Part shown: positions 60,973 to 64,000 of the stretch, piece by piece
Layout of the letters: each line of letters starts with the position of its first letter
How positions within the stretch are numbered: position 1 is the stretch's first letter
Source: Sphingobium chlorophenolicum
GTDB lineage: Bacteria > Pseudomonadota > Alphaproteobacteria > Sphingomonadales > Sphingomonadaceae
DNA: 64,000 bases
Assembly: GCF_000722875.1 (NCBI RefSeq)
Contig: NZ_JFHR01000015.1
Coordinates: 1-64,000, forward strand
Direction: 5' to 3'
Notes under the pieces: model-generated
What the model was told of the DNA's origin: nothing
The model's input: only the letters and a program-made list of their open reading frames with translations
The model's database searches: none
Made by a program: the position numbers and the translations under genes

Positions 60973-62868
60973 ATGTGCGGAATTGCGGGCATCTTCCACC
61001 TTGAAACGGCCAAGCCCGTCGATCCGGCGCGGGTCGGGCTGATGCTGGACGCCATGCCGTGGCGCGGGCCTGACGACAGCGGCATCTGGACCGCGCCGGG
61101 CGTGGGATTGGGCCATCTGCGCCTGTCGATCATCGACCTCGGCAGCGGATCGCAGCCGATGCTGACCGAGGATGACAGCCTTGCCGTCGTCTTCAACGGC
61201 GAGATCTACAATTTCAGGGAGGTCCGTGCCGAACTGGAGGCGAAGGGCCATGTCTTCCGCACGGAAAGCGACACCGAAGTCATCCTGCACGGCTACCGCC
61301 AATGGGGCGAGGCCTGCGTCGAGAAATTCAACGGCATGTTCGCCTTCGCCCTGTTCGATGCGCGGGCGCAGGCGCTTTGGCTGGTGCGCGATCGCCTGGG
61401 GGTGAAGCCACTCCATTATGCGCTGCTGTCCGACGGCAGCCTGATCTTTGGATCGGAACTGAAGAGCCTGCTCGCCCATCCCTTGCTGCGCCGGGCGCCG
61501 GATCTGTCGGCGGTCGAGGATTATCTCGCTTACGGCTATGTGCCCGACGATGCTTGCATGGTGGCGGGCGTGCGCAAGCTGGGCGCGGGCGAGACCTTGC
61601 GCATCGTGCGCGGACGCCCGATGCCCCAGTCGCAGCGCTATTGGGACGTCAGCTTTGCCGACCGCAGCAGGGCGAAGCCGGAGGCGCTGGAGGAGGAACT
61701 GGTCGCGCTGATGCGGCAGGCGGTGCGGTCGCGTATGGTGGCTGACGTGCCGCTGGGGGCCTTCCTTTCCGGCGGCGTGGACAGCAGCAGCGTGGTCGCG
61801 CTGATGGCGGAGGCGTCGAAACAGGCGGTCAAGACCTGCACCATCGGCTTCGACGTCAAGTCGCTGGACGAAACCGCCTATGCCGACCGGATTGCGCGGC
61901 GTTTCGCTACGGATCACCGGATGCGGATCGTGTCGCCCGACGATTATGGGCTGATCGATACGCTCGCCCTGCATTTCGACGAACCTTTCGCCGACGCGTC
62001 CGCGCTGCCGACCTATCGGGTATGCGAACTGGCGCGGGAGCAGGTGACGGTGGCGCTGTCCGGCGATGGCGCGGATGAGGCTTTCGCGGGCTATAGACGG
62101 CACCGGTTCCAGATGCAGGGCGAGCGTTTGCGCGGACTGATACCGGCATCGGTGCGCCAGCCTCTGTTCGGCACTTTGGGCCGCTATTATCCCAAGGCGG
62201 ACTGGGCGCCGCGGGCCTTGCGGGCCAAATCGACCTTCCTCGAACTGGCGGGGGAAGGCGGGGAAGCCTATGCCGCTTCGGTCGGGGCAACGCCTCACGC
62301 GCTGCGGCAAAGATTGTTCAGCCAGGATATGAAGACGCGGCTGGGCGCCTATAGGGCAGAGGATCGATATATCAAGGCGATGGCCGAGGCGCCTGCCCGC
62401 GACCCGCTGGACCGGGCGCAATATGCCGATCTTCGCATCTGGCTACCCGGCGATATCCTGACCAAAACCGACCGGATGAGCATGGCCGTCAGCCTGGAGG
62501 CGCGGGAACCGCTGCTCGATCACCGGCTGGTGGAATTCGCCGCCCGTCTGCCGGTCGCTCAGCGAATAAGGGGCAATAGCGGCAAATATCTGATGAAGAA
62601 GGCGATGGAGCCTTATCTGCCGCAGGACATCCTCTACCGGCCGAAAATGGGTTTCGTGACGCCGATCAGCGCCTGGTTCCGGGGACCGCTCGCCGGGGAG
62701 GCGACGGCGATCGCCGGGGGATCGGCTTTGGCGAAGACCGGCTGGTTCGACGCGAAGATGCTGGGCAAGGTTGCGGCGGATCATAAGGCCGGGCTGGCCG
62801 ATCATGGACGGCTGTTGTGGCAGTTGCTGATGCTGGATAAGGCTTTGGGAAGGTTGTTCAGCCTTTGA
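60973..62868 (+). CDS. Asparagine synthetase-like amidotransferase, XrtA/PEP-CTERM system
   Basis: A 631-residue two-domain enzyme. The N-terminal class II glutaminase begins MCGIAGIF (nucleophile Cys2) with RGPDDSGIW and NGEIYNFREVR. The C-terminal synthetase domain has the PP-loop SGGVDSSS (about 266-273) and LSGDGADEAFAGY, LPGDILTKTDRMSM and EPLLDHRLVEFA. It probably amidates a sugar or peptide of the exopolysaccharide pathway; the acceptor is unknown. It lies 10 bp after xrtA. Confidence 0.92.
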   Translation: MCGIAGIFHLETAKPVDPARVGLMLDAMPWRGPDDSGIWTAPGVGLGHLRLSIIDLGSGSQPMLTEDDSLAVVFNGEIYNFREVRAELEAKGHVFRTESDTEVILHGYRQWGEACVEKFNGMFAFALFDARAQALWLVRDRLGVKPLHYALLSDGSLIFGSELKSLLAHPLLRRAPDLSAVEDYLAYGYVPDDACMVAGVRKLGAGETLRIVRGRPMPQSQRYWDVSFADRSRAKPEALEEELVALMRQAVRSRMVADVPLGAFLSGGVDSSSVVALMAEASKQAVKTCTIGFDVKSLDETAYADRIARRFATDHRMRIVSPDDYGLIDTLALHFDEPFADASALPTYRVCELAREQVTVALSGDGADEAFAGYRRHRFQMQGERLRGLIPASVRQPLFGTLGRYYPKADWAPRALRAKSTFLELAGEGGEAYAASVGATPHALRQRLFSQDMKTRLGAYRAEDRYIKAMAEAPARDPLDRAQYADLRIWLPGDILTKTDRMSMAVSLEAREPLLDHRLVEFAARLPVAQRIRGNSGKYLMKKAMEPYLPQDILYRPKMGFVTPISAWFRGPLAGEATAIAGGSALAKTGWFDAKMLGKVAADHKAGLADHGRLLWQLLMLDKALGRLFSL

Positions 62869-62996
62869 TTCTGGCACCATCGTGCTCCTGCCTCCGCAGG
62901 AACGCGATGTTCTGATGTCCCGTGGCATTCAAACCCTTGAAAGCAGTGGCGAGCAATGCCAACGGGATTTTCGAGCAAAGCAATTAAGGTCCATAG

Positions 62997-64000
62997 GTGA
63001 CAGTCTCCAAGGAAATCGTGCGGGTGCGCCTGTACCTGCTGTGTCTGCTGGGGGACATGGCGGGGCTTTTCCTGTCCTTCCTGTTCGCCAACTGGCTGGT
63101 GCTGGGGGCCTTTTCGGGCGAGCCGGGCAAGCCGCACGGCCTGGTCATGTTCGCGATGATCGCGCCCCTCTACGTGCTGCTGGGGGTGCAGGGCGGCGCC
63201 TACGGCATCCATATGCTGGAGGATTTGCGGCGCGGCATCTTCCGGGGGCTGCTTGCCCTCGCGCAGGCGGCGATGCTGATGCTGCTGATCGTCTATCTGG
63301 GCAAGATCGCGGAGCAGCTTTCGCGTCTGACCTTCATCGTCGGGCTGGCCCTTTCGGCGGTCGGGGTGGCGATGGTGCGGCTGGCTATCGGCCGCCTGGG
63401 CGCGCGGCTGCTGGGCGAGGTGCCGCACCTGACCGTCGTCATCATGGACGGCGTGCCGATCGACGCCGGTCCGCATATGCATGTGATAGAGGCCGCCGCC
63501 GCCGGCCTGCATCCCAAGGGGCATGATGCCGACATGGCCGCCCGCCTGGCCGCCGCCGTCGGCATGGCGGAGCGGGTGATCGTCGCCTGTCCGATGGAGC
63601 GGATGGATGACTGGTCGGTAGCGCTGAAGTCGCTTTCAGCTCGCGGCGAGATAGTGGTGCCGGAACTGCTGCGCTTCGCCCCGGCGCGGGTGGACGAGTT
63701 TGACGGCCAGCCCACGATCATCGTGGCGGGCGGACCCTTCCAGTTTCGCGACCGGCTGATCAAGCGCTTCTTCGACATTATCGTGGCGACGGCGGCGACC
63801 ATCGCCTTGTCGCCGGTTTTGATTGCGGCGGCCCTGGCGGTGAAGCTCACCAGCCCCGGCCCGGTTATCTTCCGCCAGCCGCGTATCGGCCGCGACGCCC
63901 GGCCGTTCAGCATCTACAAGTTCCGGTCCATGCGCGCCGAAGCCAGCGATCACAAGGCCGACAAGCTGACTGGACGCGACGATGATCGGGTGACGGCGGT
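62997..64000 (+). CDS. Polyprenyl-phosphate sugar transferase, XrtA system (partial)
   Basis: The gene starts at a GTG (62997, with AAGG about 10 bases upstream) and runs off the window after 334 codons; GTG at 63018 is an alternative start. The N-terminal half has membrane segments (LYLLCLLGDMAGLFLSFLFANWLVLG, LVMFAMIAPLYVLLGV, AAMLMLLIVYL, LTFIVGLALSAVGVAMV) and a CoA-binding-like linker domain. From about residue 249 the initiating sugar-transferase domain begins: RLIKRFFDIIVATAATIAL, LTSPGPVIFRQPRIGRDARPF and YKFRSMR. It would load the first sugar phosphate on undecaprenyl phosphate. Confidence 0.88.
   Translation, partial: MTVSKEIVRVRLYLLCLLGDMAGLFLSFLFANWLVLGAFSGEPGKPHGLVMFAMIAPLYVLLGVQGGAYGIHMLEDLRRGIFRGLLALAQAAMLMLLIVYLGKIAEQLSRLTFIVGLALSAVGVAMVRLAIGRLGARLLGEVPHLTVVIMDGVPIDAGPHMHVIEAAAAGLHPKGHDADMAARLAAAVGMAERVIVACPMERMDDWSVALKSLSARGEIVVPELLRFAPARVDEFDGQPTIIVAGGPFQFRDRLIKRFFDIIVATAATIALSPVLIAAALAVKLTSPGPVIFRQPRIGRDARPFSIYKFRSMRAEASDHKADKLTGRDDDRVTA

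Overview
The window is a high-GC alphaproteobacterial chromosome segment. Gene content and order (rimP-nusA-ylxR-infB-rbfA-truB-rpsO-pnp, bamD-recN-ligA, an Anbu-type proteasome-homologue operon and a large XrtA/exopolysaccharide locus) point to a sphingomonad, probably Sphingobium-like. The genus is my inference, not a database result.

Left end (1-12443). After the tail of an unknown gene and a fragment resembling a prepilin-peptidase C-terminus, an elongator tRNA-Met (428-504) is the target of an 11.9-kb integrated element bounded by perfect 50-bp direct repeats (457-506 and 12394-12443). The element encodes a tyrosine integrase, a primase/helicase, small and large terminase, portal, a protease-capsid fusion, a gpW-like head-completion protein and a decoration protein. 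It has no tail, baseplate or lysis gene. All genes are intact and tightly packed. This is the gene set of a capsid-forming phage satellite (cf-PICI-like), which makes its own packaged heads and would borrow tails from a helper. It carries a two-gene cargo in the opposite orientation, including an HNH-domain protein, preceded by a structured leader with a terminator. It also has paired operator-like palindromes and an inverted-repeat/iteron cluster between primase and terminase that may be the origin or packaging site.

Middle (12444-46064). An AT-richer GT-C membrane glycosyltransferase gene adjoins the right att site. Next come the Anbu operon (ATP-grasp, alpha-E, transglutaminase, Anbu), trxB, a trpE-ppiD operon on the minus strand, tpiA, secG, pyrG and a PQQ-type sugar dehydrogenase. 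They are followed by the transcription/translation operon from rimP to pnp, a HisKA_2 histidine kinase, bamD, recN and ligA. Intergenic gaps hold several families of GC-rich palindromic repeats, and one such element sits in frame inside truB.

Right end (46076-64000). This is an exosortase A (XrtA) locus. It holds an acyl carrier protein and an acetyltransferase on the minus strand, then a plus-strand series: acyl-CoA ligase, PLP decarboxylase, polysaccharide export lipoprotein, chain-length determinant, tyrosine autokinase, outer-membrane barrel, AAA ATPase, deacetylase, FemAB-like protein, glycosyltransferase, exosortase A-EpsI fusion, asparagine-synthetase-like amidotransferase and a priming sugar transferase that runs off the window. 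Together these would build and export an exopolysaccharide and process PEP-CTERM proteins; no PEP-CTERM substrate gene is visible here.
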